Numbered from the stretch's first letter, positions 11,890-21,288 are shown. The stretch: 64,000 nucleotides of DNA from Paraburkholderia sp. (GCF_028283785.1 NZ_JAPWKB010000007.1:1-64000), one strand, 5' to 3'. Made by a program: numbers and translations. The notes: generated by a model from the letters alone, not told the origin.

Positions 11890-13014
11890 TCAGGAGTTCG
11901 GCAGCAGCAGCCACATCCGGCCGCCCTGCTTCATCTTGCCGGCCAGGTCGCCGGCTTCATCGCCCAAACCCCAGAAGTAATCGGCGCGCACGCCGCCCTT
12001 GATCGCCGAACCGGTGTCCTGTGCGAATACCAGACGGTTCATCGGGGCGTTGGTCAGCGGGCGCGTGGTCTGCAGGAAGACCGGCGTGCCGAGCGGGATC
12101 GACGACGGATCGACGGCGATCGACCGCTCCGGCGTCAACGGCACGCCCAATGCGCCGATCGGACCGTCGGAATCGCCGGTGGGCAAGGCTTCGGTTGCCG
12201 GCATCTCACGAAAAAACACGAAGCGCGGGTTCGTATCCAGCAGACCGTCGACGCGCGACGGATTCGCCTTCGCCCACGCCTTGATGCCTTGCATCGTCGC
12301 CTGCGCGGGCGTCAGTTCGCCACGGTCGAGCAACCAGCGGCCGATCGACCGGTACGGCTGATTGTTCGTGCCGCCGAAACCCACGCGCATCACGCTACCG
12401 TCTTCCATCACGACACGTCCCGAACCCTGCACCTGCAGAAAGAACGCCTCGATCGGATCGTCGACCCACACGAGTTCGTTGCCGTTCAACGCGCCCGAAC
12501 GCTCCAGTTGGGCTCGCGACGGCAATGCCGAGCCCGCCCGATAGCCCTCGGGCCAGCGATACAGCGCAGTCTGATAGACGCCGTGACGCGTGCGCGAACC
12601 GCGCAACAGCGGCTCGTAATAGCCGGTCACCAGACCGTCGAGCGTGCCGTCGGTATTCGAGAACTGGAAAGGCGTGAAGTAGGTTTCGAAGAAGGTGCGC
12701 GCGCCGGCCATGTCCAGATCGTCGATTCGCGCGGCCGCTGCGCAGGCGCGCTGCCAGTTCGGCTGACGGCCAAGCCGCGTGCAGTTCTGACGCAATGCGG
12801 CCGTCGCACCGATCAGCGAGTCGTCCTGCCAGCCCGGCACCTGTTGCCAGCCCACCGCCGTGAGGCGCGTCGCAGCAATCTGTCCGGGCACGATCGCCGC
12901 GCCGGTAGGCGGTTGAACCGGATGGCGAATCGCCCCGCCGCCGCCGCACGAAGCCAGCATTACCGCAACCGACAACGCCCCGAGCCAGCCCGCGACGTCG
13001 CGGACAATACGCAT
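11890..13014 (-). CDS. mltA: Membrane-bound lytic murein transglycosylase A
   Basis: This 374-residue lipoprotein is the MltA lytic transglycosylase, which cleaves the glycan strand of peptidoglycan to form 1,6-anhydro ends. The start at 13014 gives a short signal peptide ending in lipobox LASC with the lipidated cysteine at residue 23. The MltA barrel follows (VTGYYEPLLRGSR near the middle), and the C-terminal 3D domain contains VFAQDTGSAIKGGVRADYFW with catalytic-type aspartates. Neither this ATG nor an alternative at 13044 has a clear ribosome binding site. Only 16 bases separate it from a possible divergent small gene. Confidence 0.88.
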   Translation of the reverse strand: MRIVRDVAGWLGALSVAVMLASCGGGGAIRHPVQPPTGAAIVPGQIAATRLTAVGWQQVPGWQDDSLIGATAALRQNCTRLGRQPNWQRACAAAARIDDLDMAGARTFFETYFTPFQFSNTDGTLDGLVTGYYEPLLRGSRTRHGVYQTALYRWPEGYRAGSALPSRAQLERSGALNGNELVWVDDPIEAFFLQVQGSGRVVMEDGSVMRVGFGGTNNQPYRSIGRWLLDRGELTPAQATMQGIKAWAKANPSRVDGLLDTNPRFVFFREMPATEALPTGDSDGPIGALGVPLTPERSIAVDPSSIPLGTPVFLQTTRPLTNAPMNRLVFAQDTGSAIKGGVRADYFWGLGDEAGDLAGKMKQGGRMWLLLPNS

Positions 13015-13030
13015 ACAATGTTCGTTCTTG

Positions 13031-13201
13031 ATGGAAACCGCCATGTCTGATCTGTTCGACGAATACCCAATGCTTATCTTCGCGCTGGAGTCGCTCCTGG
13101 CGCTGTCCCTGCTGATCTTCATCGTGGTCTGGACTACATCCGGCAAGAAGAAAGCGGCGCAACAAGGCGCCGCGCGCGACAAACACCGTCAAGGCAGCTG
13201 A
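13031..13201 (+). CDS. Possible small single-pass membrane protein
   Basis: A 56-codon frame runs from ATG 13031 (or 52 codons from ATG 13043) to TGA 13199-13201. The product has a short acidic N terminus (SDLFDEY), one strongly hydrophobic segment of about 20 residues (LIFALESLLALSLLIFIVVW) and a basic tail rich in Lys, Arg and Gln. That is an ordered membrane-protein layout, not random shadow composition. The ribosome binding site is poor, and it is nearly back-to-back with mltA. I do not recognise a family. Confidence 0.45.
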   Translation: METAMSDLFDEYPMLIFALESLLALSLLIFIVVWTTSGKKKAAQQGAARDKHRQGS

Positions 13202-13317
13202 CAGACCGCGCGGTGCGGCGACGGTTCAATCGCGCCGCAACCGGTTCCGTTTGTTCCGCACCCTGGCGGGTTACGCGCGCCGCGCCCGCCCGATGCTATG
13301 CGTGCATCGGCGCAGCA

Positions 13318-13692
13318 TCAATGCAACGTGCGCGGCATCTGCAACACGAATTCCGCCACCGGCGCGTCGAAGCGCTCGCCGTCTTCGGCGACGCAAAAAT
13401 ACGCGCCGCGCATCGTGCCGACCGGCGTGGCGATCACCGCCCAACTCGTATATTCGAACTGCTCGCCCGGCTTGAGCAACGGCTGATGACCGACCACGCC
13501 GAGCCCTTTCACTTCCTGCACGACGTCGTCGCTGTCGGTAATGACCCAATGACGCGCAATCAGTTGCGCAGGCACCTGTCCGCTGTTGCGGATTGTCAGC
13601 GTGTAAGCGAATGCGTACTGACGACGCTCCGGATCTGACTCGTCGGGCAGGTAATGCACCTGCGACGCTACGCTGAATTCGTACTGGCTCAT
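13318..13692 (-). CDS. apaG: ApaG domain protein
   Basis: This 124-residue single-domain ApaG protein has the fibronectin-type beta fold (DUF525), with the family stretches [12 protein letters not shown], the central [12 protein letters not shown] and [10 protein letters not shown]. The E. coli homologue is associated with Co2+ resistance and Mg2+ efflux, but its biochemical role is unclear. The start at 13692 gives the standard N terminus MSQYEFSV. It is divergent from rpe with about 217 bases between. Confidence 0.88.
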   Translation of the reverse strand: MSQYEFSVASQVHYLPDESDPERRQYAFAYTLTIRNSGQVPAQLIARHWVITDSDDVVQEVKGLGVVGHQPLLKPGEQFEYTSWAVIATPVGTMRGAYFCVAEDGERFDAPVAEFVLQMPRTLH

Positions 13693-13909
13693 CCTGATCC
13701 CGGTGCTGATACAAAGAAGGACAACGGCGCGACGCCCACTCATCGATGAGATCGCGGGCGCTGACGACGGCCCTGTGATGTCTCGCATTCTGCTTGATGC
13801 GGGTGTACCCCGCAACCGGCCTATCCCATCCGGCCGAGGGCTTTCGCCGTCACAGCCGACGCGCTCCGACGGTAAAATAACGGTTTCCGCCTACCCACCG
13901 TCCCCCGCC

Positions 13910-14593
13910 ATGACCCCATTCCGCATCGCGCCCAGCATTCTCTCCGCCGACTTTTCGCGGCTCGGAGAAGAAGTCCGTAACGTGGTCGCCGCCGGCGCCG
14001 ACTGGATCCACTTCGACGTGATGGACAACCATTACGTGCCGAACCTGACCATCGGGCCGCTCGTCTGCGAAGCGATCCGTCCGCACGTGAACGTGCCGAT
14101 CGACGTGCATCTGATGGTGCGCCCGGTCGACCGCATCGTGCCCGACTTCGCCAAGGCCGGCGCGAACGTGATCAGCTTTCACCCGGAAGGCTCGGACCAC
14201 ATCGACCGCACGCTGTCGCTGATCCGCGATCACGGTTGCAAGGCGGGTCTGGTGTTCAATCCGGCTACGTCGTTGAACTACCTGGATCACGTGATGGACC
14301 GCGTCGATCTGGTGCTGATCATGTCGGTGAATCCGGGTTTCGGCGGCCAGTCGTTCATTCCCGAAGCGCTCAACAAGCTGCGCGAAGCACGCGCGCGTAT
14401 CGACGCGTACAAGGAAAAGACCGGCCGTGAGATTCACCTCGAAGTCGACGGTGGGGTGAAAATCGACAACATCGCAGAAATCGCGGCGGCCGGCGCGGAT
14501 ACCTTCGTCGCAGGTTCTGCGGTGTTCGGCCATCCGGATTACAAGGCGGTGATCGACCAGATGCGCGGCAAACTGGCTACCAGCGAACACTAA
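13910..14593 (+). CDS. rpe: Ribulose-phosphate 3-epimerase
   Basis: This 227-residue TIM-barrel metalloenzyme interconverts ribulose-5-phosphate and xylulose-5-phosphate in the pentose phosphate pathway. Typical motifs are APSILSADF (residues 7-15), [12 protein letters not shown] with a metal-binding His/Asp pair, [16 protein letters not shown] and EVDGGV. An upstream in-frame extension lacks family similarity, so ATG 13910 is used. An A/T-rich TAAAATAACG lies 37 bases upstream as a possible -10. The order rpe-gph-trpE is a Burkholderia arrangement. Confidence 0.93.
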   Translation: MTPFRIAPSILSADFSRLGEEVRNVVAAGADWIHFDVMDNHYVPNLTIGPLVCEAIRPHVNVPIDVHLMVRPVDRIVPDFAKAGANVISFHPEGSDHIDRTLSLIRDHGCKAGLVFNPATSLNYLDHVMDRVDLVLIMSVNPGFGGQSFIPEALNKLREARARIDAYKEKTGREIHLEVDGGVKIDNIAEIAAAGADTFVAGSAVFGHPDYKAVIDQMRGKLATSEH

Positions 14594-14621
14594 GCCCTCT
14601 CAACCCGACGCGGACCACAGC

Positions 14622-15380
14622 ATGAACGACCACGCTGCCACACCCGATCAGCCGAATCACCCGGACCAGCCTTCCTGGCCGGCGCCCACGTTCAGCGGCC
14701 CGCGTCTGGAAGCGGCGATCATCGACCTCGACGGCACGATGATCGACACCGCCGACGACTTCACCGTCGGGCTGAACGGCATGCTGGCCCAGCTCGACGC
14801 CGACGAAACCTCCCGCGAAGAGGTGATCAACTACGTCGGCAAGGGCTCGGAGCATCTGATCCGCAGCGTGCTCGCGCCGCGCTTCGACGCGCAGCAGGCG
14901 CAAGACCGTTTCGACGAAGCGTTCGCGCTGTACCAGCAGGAATACGCGAAGATCAACGGCATTCACGCGCGCCTGTTTCCTGAAGTCGAGGAAGGCCTGA
15001 AGGCGATGCGCGCGGCCGGGTTGCAACTGGCATGCGTGACCAACAAGCCGCACCGGTTCGCGGTGCAACTGCTCAAGCAATACGGATTGTTCGATTACTT
15101 CAGCGTCGTGCTCGGCGGCGACAGCCTGCCGAAGAAGAAGCCCGACCCGTTGCCGATGCTCACCGCGTGCGAAAAGCTGAACGTCGCGCCGGGCGCTGCA
15201 GTGGCAATCGGCGACTCGGAAAACGACGCGCTGGCAGGCCGCGCAGCGGGCATGGCGACCCTCACCGTACCCTACGGTTACAACCATGGGCAGTCTGTAC
15301 AAAAAATCAAATCGGATGGTATAGTTGCCTCGCTGCTCGATGCCGCAAAGGCAATCGCAGCGCACCAATCACCGACTTAA
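14622..15380 (+). CDS. gph: Phosphoglycolate phosphatase
   Basis: This 252-residue HAD-superfamily phosphatase removes phosphate from 2-phosphoglycolate formed during DNA 3'-end repair. Motif I is IIDLDGTMIDT (about residues 29-39), motif II VTNKP, and motifs III/IV are KKKPDP and AIGDSENDALAGRAAG. It follows rpe by 28 bases. Its 3' end contains the candidate promoter of the trp transcription unit. The Pro-rich N-terminal extension of about 28 residues is slightly longer than in E. coli Gph. Confidence 0.9.
   Translation: MNDHAATPDQPNHPDQPSWPAPTFSGPRLEAAIIDLDGTMIDTADDFTVGLNGMLAQLDADETSREEVINYVGKGSEHLIRSVLAPRFDAQQAQDRFDEAFALYQQEYAKINGIHARLFPEVEEGLKAMRAAGLQLACVTNKPHRFAVQLLKQYGLFDYFSVVLGGDSLPKKKPDPLPMLTACEKLNVAPGAAVAIGDSENDALAGRAAGMATLTVPYGYNHGQSVQKIKSDGIVASLLDAAKAIAAHQSPT
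15296..15325 (+). promoter_or_regulatory. Candidate trp operon promoter inside gph
   Basis: TGTACA (15296-15301) and TATAGT (15320-15325) are spaced by 18 bases that are unusually A-rich for this genome. Initiation near 15332 would give a leader of about 65 bases before trpL. No other equally good promoter was seen upstream of the leader peptide. Confidence 0.5.
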
Positions 15381-15396
15381 TACGTCCATCATCCTC

Positions 15397-15471
15397 ATGT
15401 TTCTGAACAAAAAACGGAGTCTGAGCAGCATCGACCGGGGAGCCTGGCCCTGGCGTCGCTGGTCGCGCTAA
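15397..15471 (+). CDS. trpL: trp operon leader peptide
   Basis: A 24-codon frame starting ATG 15397 and ending TAA 15469-15471 has tryptophan at codons 17, 19 and 22 (…AWPWRRWSR). Three TGG codons among 24, close to the stop, are what is expected of a ribosome-stalling leader for trp attenuation. The frame is followed at once by mutually exclusive hairpins and a T tract, then trpE. The weak point is the lack of a good Shine-Dalgarno before the ATG. Confidence 0.72.
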   Translation: MFLNKKRSLSSIDRGAWPWRRWSR

Positions 15472-15516
15472 CCTCGCCTGAGGTGCGCTGAAGTTCGTCT
15501 TCAGCACCGTTTTTTG
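15465..15516 (+). terminator. trp attenuator: antiterminator and intrinsic terminator
   Basis: Terminator: GGTG-(CG)-CTGAAG (15482-15493) pairs with CTTCAGCACC (15499-15508) around TTCGT, followed by six T (15510-15515). Competing structure: GCGC(TA)ACCTC (15465-15475) pairs with GAGGTGCGC (15480-15488). This uses the left arm of the terminator, so both cannot form at once. The left arm of the antiterminator begins just after the last Trp codon of trpL. This is the layout of translation-coupled transcription attenuation. Confidence 0.7.
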
Positions 15517-15749
15517 TTTCACTGCGCTCACGCGCCTTTCCCGCAAGTTTTCGCTGCGTCGGTTTATCCGGCTGCCGTACGTACTGTGCAGTATCGTCAG
15601 TACTTTCGTGCGCCTGACAACCCGCATGCGTTCGCGCGGAAAGCCCGCGCCGGTCCGTCCTACACGTGTCACAGTGACGCCAACCGGCAGCGCAATGCCC
15701 CGCTTTGTCCGACGCACGCTGCCGCCGGACCTCTCTACAGGATCGGAAC
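15517..15749 (+). other. Remaining trpE leader after the attenuator
   Basis: This 233-base stretch holds no convincing gene. A small dyad cluster occurs at 15581-15603 (GTACTG and CAGTAC 11 bases apart, with an inner TACTG/CAGTA pair). It could be a protein site, but I cannot name one. A weak AGGA lies before the trpE ATG. Confidence 0.5.
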
Positions 15750-17243
15750 ATGACCGAACTCGAATTCCAGTCCCTCGCGAACGAGGGCTTCAATCGCATT
15801 CCGTTGATCGCCGAGGCGCTCGCCGACCTCGAAACGCCGCTGTCGCTATACCTGAAGCTCGCGCAACCGGAGCGCAACGGTGCGAACTCGTTCCTGCTGG
15901 AGTCGGTGGTGGGTGGCGAACGGTTCGGGCGCTACTCGTTCATCGGCCTGCCCGCGCACACGCTGCTCCGCACCAGCAACGGCGTGTCCGAAGTCGTGAC
16001 GGACGGCAAGGTCGTCGAGACTCACGACGGCGATCCGCTCGAATTCATCCAGCAGTTCCAGGCGCGTTTCAAGGTTGCGCAGCGCCCCGGCCTGCCGCGT
16101 TTCGCGGGCGGTCTCGCCGGTTATTTCGGCTACGACGCCGTGCGTTATATCGAGAAAAAGCTCGCGCACAGCGCACCGAAAGACGATCTGAATCTGCCCG
16201 ACATTCAATTGCTGCTGACCGAAGAAGTCGCGGTGATCGACAACCTGGCAGGCAAGCTCTATCTCGTGATCTACGCCGATCCGACCAAAGCCGAAGCCTA
16301 TCCGCGCGCCAAACAACGTCTGCGTGAACTGAAGCAGCGTCTGCATAACACCGTTCAGCCGCCGGTAACGTCGGCGAGCGTGCGCACGGAAACCTATCGC
16401 GAGTTCGCCAAAGACGATTACCTCGCCGCCGTGCGCAAGGCGAAGGAATACATCGCGGCCGGCGAACTGATGCAGGTGCAGGTCGGCCAGCGGCTGACCA
16501 AGCCGTATCGCGACAATCCGCTGTCGCTGTATCGCGCGCTGCGTTCGCTGAATCCGTCGCCGTATATGTACTACTACAATTTCGGCGATTTCCACGTCGT
16601 CGGCGCATCGCCGGAAATTCTGGTGCGCCAGGAAAAGCGCGGCGAAGACCGGATCGTGACGATCCGTCCGCTGGCAGGCACGCGTCCGCGCGGCAACACG
16701 CCGGAACGCGACGCCGAACTCGCCACCGAACTGCTCAACGACCCGAAGGAAGTTGCCGAACACGTAATGCTGATCGACCTCGCGCGCAACGACGTGGGCC
16801 GCATCGCACAAATCGGCTCGGTGGACGTGACCGACAAGATGGTGATCGAAAAGTACTCGCACGTTCAGCACATCGTGAGTTCAGTCGAAGGCAAGCTGAA
16901 GCCGGGCATCACCAATTTCGACGTGCTGCGCGCCACCTTCCCGGCCGGCACGCTGTCGGGCGCGCCGAAGGTCCGCGCGATGGAACTGATCGACGAACTC
17001 GAACCGGTGAAGCGCGGCCTGTACGGCGGAGCAGTCGGATATCTGTCGTTCACCGGTGAGATGGATCTGGCCATCACGATCCGCACCGGCGTGATCCACA
17101 AGGGCAATCTGTATGTGCAAGCGGCAGCGGGCGTTGTCGCGGATTCGGTGCCCGAATCCGAATGGCAAGAAACCGAGAACAAGGCGCGCGCGGTGTTGCG
17201 CGCCGCCGAGCAGGTGCAAGACGGCCTCGATAGCGACTTCTGA
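15750..17243 (+). CDS. trpE: Anthranilate synthase component I
   Basis: This 497-residue large subunit converts chorismate plus ammonia to anthranilate, the first step of tryptophan synthesis. The N-terminal LLES-type motif ([16 protein letters not shown], about residues 46-61) forms the tryptophan feedback pocket. The C-terminal chorismate-binding domain shows [22 protein letters not shown] and [19 protein letters not shown]. It is followed by trpG after 13 bases. It should be controlled both allosterically and by the upstream attenuator. Confidence 0.95.
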   Translation: MTELEFQSLANEGFNRIPLIAEALADLETPLSLYLKLAQPERNGANSFLLESVVGGERFGRYSFIGLPAHTLLRTSNGVSEVVTDGKVVETHDGDPLEFIQQFQARFKVAQRPGLPRFAGGLAGYFGYDAVRYIEKKLAHSAPKDDLNLPDIQLLLTEEVAVIDNLAGKLYLVIYADPTKAEAYPRAKQRLRELKQRLHNTVQPPVTSASVRTETYREFAKDDYLAAVRKAKEYIAAGELMQVQVGQRLTKPYRDNPLSLYRALRSLNPSPYMYYYNFGDFHVVGASPEILVRQEKRGEDRIVTIRPLAGTRPRGNTPERDAELATELLNDPKEVAEHVMLIDLARNDVGRIAQIGSVDVTDKMVIEKYSHVQHIVSSVEGKLKPGITNFDVLRATFPAGTLSGAPKVRAMELIDELEPVKRGLYGGAVGYLSFTGEMDLAITIRTGVIHKGNLYVQAAAGVVADSVPESEWQETENKARAVLRAAEQVQDGLDSDF

Positions 17244-17256
17244 CCGGAGACAGACC

Positions 17257-17865
17257 ATGCTGCTGATGATCGACAACTACGATTCGTTCACCTATAACCT
17301 GGTCCAGTACTTCGGCGAACTCGGCGAAGAAGTACGGACCTATCGCAACGACGAGATCACGCTCGACGACATCGCGAAGCTCAACCCCGAGCGCATCTGT
17401 CTGTCGCCGGGCCCGAGCAATCCGCAACACGCGGGCATCACGCTCGACGTGCTGCGCGAATTCGCCGGCAAAACGCCGATTCTCGGCGTCTGCCTTGGCC
17501 ATCAGGCCATCGGCGAAGCGTTCGGCGGTCGCGTCGTGCGCGCGCAGACCATCATGCACGGCAAGGTCAGCCAGATCGAAACCGACTGCAAAGGCGTGTT
17601 CGCCGACCTGCCGAAGCATTTCACCGTGACGCGCTATCACTCGCTCGCCATCGAGCGCGAATCGCTGCCGGATTGCCTCGAGGTCACCGCCTGGACCGAC
17701 GACGGCGAGATCATGGGCGTGCGTCATAAGGAACTGGCCGTCGAAGGCGTGCAGTTCCACCCCGAATCGATCCTGTCCGAACACGGTCACGCGCTGCTCG
17801 AAAACTTCGTCAAACAGTCGAAACTCGCGCGCGGCCAGACACCAAGCCAGCGCAACACCCGATGA
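17257..17865 (+). CDS. trpG: Anthranilate synthase component II (glutamine amidotransferase)
   Basis: This 202-residue class I glutamine amidotransferase supplies ammonia to TrpE. The nucleophile cysteine is in [15 protein letters not shown] (about residue 79), and the His/Glu pair in [13 protein letters not shown] (about residue 170). GGAG precedes the ATG at 17257. It could also serve aminodeoxychorismate synthase, as in some bacteria, but the trpE linkage sets its main role. It ends 14 bases before the preferred trpD start. Confidence 0.94.
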   Translation: MLLMIDNYDSFTYNLVQYFGELGEEVRTYRNDEITLDDIAKLNPERICLSPGPSNPQHAGITLDVLREFAGKTPILGVCLGHQAIGEAFGGRVVRAQTIMHGKVSQIETDCKGVFADLPKHFTVTRYHSLAIERESLPDCLEVTAWTDDGEIMGVRHKELAVEGVQFHPESILSEHGHALLENFVKQSKLARGQTPSQRNTR

Positions 17866-17879
17866 GCGGAGCCGAAAAA

Positions 17880-18911
17880 ATGTCCATTACACCGCACGAA
17901 GCGCTGCAACGCACCATCGAGCACCGCGAGATTTTCCACGACGAAATGCTGCACCTGATGCGGCTCATCATGCGCGGCGAGTTGTCGCCGGTGATGGCGG
18001 CGGCAATCATCACGGGGTTGCGCGTCAAGAAAGAAACCATCGGCGAGATCACCGCAGCCGCAACCGTGATGCGTGAATTCGCGCTGCATGTCGATGTGGA
18101 AGACAACTCGAATTTCGTCGACATCGTCGGCACCGGTGGCGACGGTTCGCACACGTTCAACATTTCCACGGCGACGATGTTCGTCACGGCGGCGGCCGGC
18201 GCGAAGGTCGCGAAACACGGCAATCGCGGCGTGTCGAGCAAATCGGGCAGCGCCGACGTGCTCGACGCACTCGGCGTGAATATCGACCTGAAGCCGGAGC
18301 AGGTGGCGGCGTCGATTGCCGAAACCGGCATGGGCTTCATGTTCGCGCCGAACCATCACCCGGCAATGAAAAACATCGCGGCGGTCCGACGCGAACTTGG
18401 CGTGCGCACCATCTTTAACATTCTCGGTCCGCTGACCAATCCGGCCGGCGCGCCGAATCAGCTGATGGGCGTGTTCCACGCCGACCTGGTCGGGATTCAG
18501 GTGCGCGTGATGCAGCGTCTCGGCGCAAAACACGTGCTGGTGGTGTACGGTAAAGACGGCATGGACGAAGTCTCGCTCGGCGCGGCAACGCTGGTCGGCG
18601 AGTTGCGCGACGGCGTGGTGCGCGAGTACGAGATTCATCCGGAAGACTTCGGCATGCAAATGGTGTCGAACCGTTCGCTGAAGGTCGAAGACGCGACCGA
18701 ATCGAAGGCGATGCTGCTCGAAGCACTCGACAACACACCGGGCGTCGCGCGCGAAATCGTCGTGTTGAATGCGGGCACGGCGCTGTATTCGGCGAATGTC
18801 GCGACCTCGATCGCGCACGGCATCGAACTGGCGCGCGAATCGATCGCCAGCGGCCGCGCCCGCGCGAAAGTCGACGAACTCGTGCGCTTCACGCAGCAGT
18901 TCAAGCGCTGA
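17880..18911 (+). CDS. trpD: Anthranilate phosphoribosyltransferase
   Basis: This 343-residue enzyme transfers phosphoribose from PRPP to anthranilate. The glycine-rich PRPP loop [15 protein letters not shown] is at about residues 83-97, and [14 protein letters not shown] and [10 protein letters not shown] follow. The ATG at 17880 gives the standard Burkholderia N terminus MSITPHEAL and has GGAG upstream. An ATG at 17862 overlaps the trpG stop and would add six residues. Confidence 0.94.
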   Translation: MSITPHEALQRTIEHREIFHDEMLHLMRLIMRGELSPVMAAAIITGLRVKKETIGEITAAATVMREFALHVDVEDNSNFVDIVGTGGDGSHTFNISTATMFVTAAAGAKVAKHGNRGVSSKSGSADVLDALGVNIDLKPEQVAASIAETGMGFMFAPNHHPAMKNIAAVRRELGVRTIFNILGPLTNPAGAPNQLMGVFHADLVGIQVRVMQRLGAKHVLVVYGKDGMDEVSLGAATLVGELRDGVVREYEIHPEDFGMQMVSNRSLKVEDATESKAMLLEALDNTPGVAREIVVLNAGTALYSANVATSIAHGIELARESIASGRARAKVDELVRFTQQFKR

Positions 18912-18943
18912 CGCCTGCTACCCATCTCTGTATCGGAAAACTT

Positions 18944-19730
18944 ATGAGCGACATTCTCGACCGAATCATCGCGGTCAAGCGCGATGAAGTCCGCGCCGCC
19001 GAACTGAGCGCCCCGCTCGAAGAATTGCGCCTTCAGGCGTCCACCCGCGATCTGCGCGATTTCGTCGGCGCATTGCGCGCGAAGCACGCGGCCGGTCTCG
19101 CCGCGGTGATCTCCGAAGTGAAGAAAGCGAGTCCGTCGAAAGGCGTGCTGCGCGAGCACTTCGTTCCTGCCGAGATCGCCCGTTCGTATGCGCATCACGG
19201 CGCGGCGTGTCTGTCGGTACTGACCGACGTGCAATTTTTCCAGGGCAGCGTCGCGTATCTCGAAGAAGCGCGCGCGGCCTGCGACCTGCCTGTGATCCGC
19301 AAGGATTTCATCGTCGATCCGTATCAGATCGTCGAAGCGCGCGCGATGGGCGCCGACGCTATCTTGCTGATCGCCGCCGCGCTCGAAACGCCGGAGATGC
19401 AGGAATTCGAAGCGCTCGCGCATTCGCTCGGACTCGCGGTGCTGGTCGAAGTGCATGACAGCCACGAACTGCAAGAAGCGCTGACGCTGAAAACGCCGCT
19501 CGATCGGCATCAACAACCGCAACCTGCGCACGTTCGAAACGTCAATCGAAACGACCATCGGGATGCTCGATGCGATTCCCGACGACCGCATCGTCGTCAC
19601 CGAATCCGGCATTCTGTCGCGCGCGGACGTCGAACGCTTGCGCGCGAAAGACGTGCATACGTTCCTCGTCGGCGAAGCGTTCATGCGCGCGGACGAACCG
19701 GGCGTTGAACTCGCACGGATGTTCTTCTGA
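18944..19730 (+). pseudogene. trpC: Indole-3-glycerol phosphate synthase, broken by one extra base
   Basis: The first 186 codons encode a normal TrpC N-terminal and central barrel ([50 protein letters not shown]). At 19499-19505 the frame shifts. Dropping one base at 19501 or 19502 restores [13 protein letters not shown], then VTESGI and [12 protein letters not shown], ending at TGA 19728-19730. The span of 787 bases is 262 codons plus one. As written the protein loses the INNRNL asparagine and the phosphate-binding ESGI loop, so it should be inactive. A sequencing or assembly indel is the simplest explanation. Confidence 0.88.
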
Positions 19731-20356
19731 TGGCGATCGAAAAGGAAATCAAGCTGGCTTTGCCGCTCGGCGACGTCGGCCGCGCGAGCGCGTGGTTTAT
19801 CGCGCGTGCAGGCGAACAAGGGCATTCCATCGCCCTCGCCAATCTCTATTTCGACACGCCGCAACTGCAACTGGCCCGTTCCAGATCGGCGCTGCGTCTG
19901 CGTCACACGCCGGACGGCTGGTTGCAGACGTACAAGACGGTGGGCACGTCGAACGGCGGTCTGCATAACCGTCACGAATGGGAAATGCCGGTCGCGGGCG
20001 AAGCGCTGGAGATCGGCGCGTTGCTGCGCGCCTGCGACGATCCGGCCGCCGCCGACGCGTTGCGCGAGGCCGCGCCCGACCTGATCGAACTGTTCAGCAC
20101 CAATTTCACGCGCACGCTGTGGACCGTCACCGTCGACGGCGCGACGATCGAAGCCGCGATCGACCAGGGCGACGTGCTCGCCGACGTCAACGGGGAATCG
20201 CGCCGCACGCCGATCTGCGAAGTCGAACTCGAACTGAAATCGGGCGACGAAGCCGCGCTGCACACGCTGGCGGCGGAACTGCGCGCCGCATTGCCGGACG
20301 TCAAACCTGACGACATCAGCAAGGCACAACGCGGCTACATGCTGCGCGAGGCTTGA
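19730..20356 (+). CDS. CYTH-domain protein, probable inorganic triphosphatase
   Basis: This 208-residue CYTH (triphosphate tunnel metalloenzyme) protein has the ExExK signature at residues 4-8 (EKEIK) and further tunnel residues such as ALRLRHTPDGWLQTYKT and CEVELELKSGD. Bacterial members hydrolyse tripolyphosphate or related triphosphates. The E. coli homologue YgiF also carries a CHAD domain, absent here. The ATG overlaps the trpC stop (ATGA), so it is co-transcribed with trp, although no trp function is evident. Confidence 0.82.
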   Translation: MAIEKEIKLALPLGDVGRASAWFIARAGEQGHSIALANLYFDTPQLQLARSRSALRLRHTPDGWLQTYKTVGTSNGGLHNRHEWEMPVAGEALEIGALLRACDDPAAADALREAAPDLIELFSTNFTRTLWTVTVDGATIEAAIDQGDVLADVNGESRRTPICEVELELKSGDEAALHTLAAELRAALPDVKPDDISKAQRGYMLREA

Positions 20357-20358
20357 CG

Positions 20359-21204
20359 ATGGCGTCTTCCGCTTCCCGTTCCCGCGCGAAATCGCCGCAA
20401 GCGTCGCTGTTCGACGACCCGGCCGCGAACGCCGACACTGCCAAAGCCGCACTCGTGACGGCAACGCCATCCGATATCACCGCGCCCCACTCGCTCGACA
20501 GCCAGTTCGACGCATTGCCGCCGGCCTGGCGCGCGCATCTGCGCCCGTTCACGGATAGCGACGCCTACGCGCCGTTGTGCCGTTTCGTCGACGGCGAGCG
20601 CGCTGCCGGCAAAACCGTCTATCCCGCCGATGTGTTTCGCGCGCTGCGCCTCACCAGCCCCGACGACGTGAAAGTGGTGATTCTCGGCCAGGACCCGTAT
20701 CACGGCGAAGATCGCGGCACGCCGCAGGCGCATGGCCTCGCGTTTTCGGTGCCGCCGTCGGTGCGTCCGCCGCCGTCGCTGCGCAATATTTTCAAGGAAA
20801 TCGCCGCGAGTCTCGGCTACGAACCGCCGCGTCACGGCTGTCTCGACGCGTGGGCGAAGCAAGGCGTGCTACTGCTCAACACCGTGCTGACGGTCGAGCA
20901 GAACGCGGCGGCAAGTCACGCGAAACGCGGCTGGGAACAGTGCACCGATACCTTGATCCGCGAACTCGCCGCGCGTCACGACGGGCTCGTGTTCATGCTG
21001 TGGGGCGCGCATGCGCAGGCCAAGCGGGCGTTGCTCGGCGGCAAGTCGCACTACGTGCTGGAAGCGCCGCATCCATCGCCGTTGTCGGCGCATCGCGGCT
21101 TTCTCGGTTGCGGGCACTTCGCCATGGCCAATGCGTATCTGACCACGCATGATCGTCAGCCGATCGACTGGCGTTTGCCGGAAGAAGCGCAGATGCTGGC
21201 CTGA
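20359..21204 (+). CDS. ung: Uracil-DNA glycosylase
   Basis: This 281-residue family 1 UDG removes uracil from DNA in base-excision repair. The water-activating motif is VVILGQDPYHGED (about residues 110-122) and the C-terminal minor-groove loop APHPSPLSAHRG. The N terminus carries about 50 extra residues that are low in complexity (Ala, Ser, Asp) compared with E. coli Ung (229 residues), including SLFDDP, which could be a disordered protein-interaction region. The ATG begins two bases after the CYTH stop. A strong terminator follows. Confidence 0.93.
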   Translation: MASSASRSRAKSPQASLFDDPAANADTAKAALVTATPSDITAPHSLDSQFDALPPAWRAHLRPFTDSDAYAPLCRFVDGERAAGKTVYPADVFRALRLTSPDDVKVVILGQDPYHGEDRGTPQAHGLAFSVPPSVRPPPSLRNIFKEIAASLGYEPPRHGCLDAWAKQGVLLLNTVLTVEQNAAASHAKRGWEQCTDTLIRELAARHDGLVFMLWGAHAQAKRALLGGKSHYVLEAPHPSPLSAHRGFLGCGHFAMANAYLTTHDRQPIDWRLPEEAQMLA

Positions 21205-21254
21205 TCGTCGATCGCGGGCGTCCGACGCCCGATCCGCAAACAGCGGTAAAAACA

Positions 21255-21288
21255 AAAACGCCACGAAGTTCACACTTCGTGGCGTTTT
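21255..21288. terminator. Bidirectional intrinsic terminator between ung and azoR
   Basis: AAAACGCCACGAAG and CTTCGTGGCGTTTT form a perfect 14-base-pair arm set around TTCACA. A and T tracts on the two sides make it work for ung on the plus strand and azoR on the minus strand. Confidence 0.92.
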
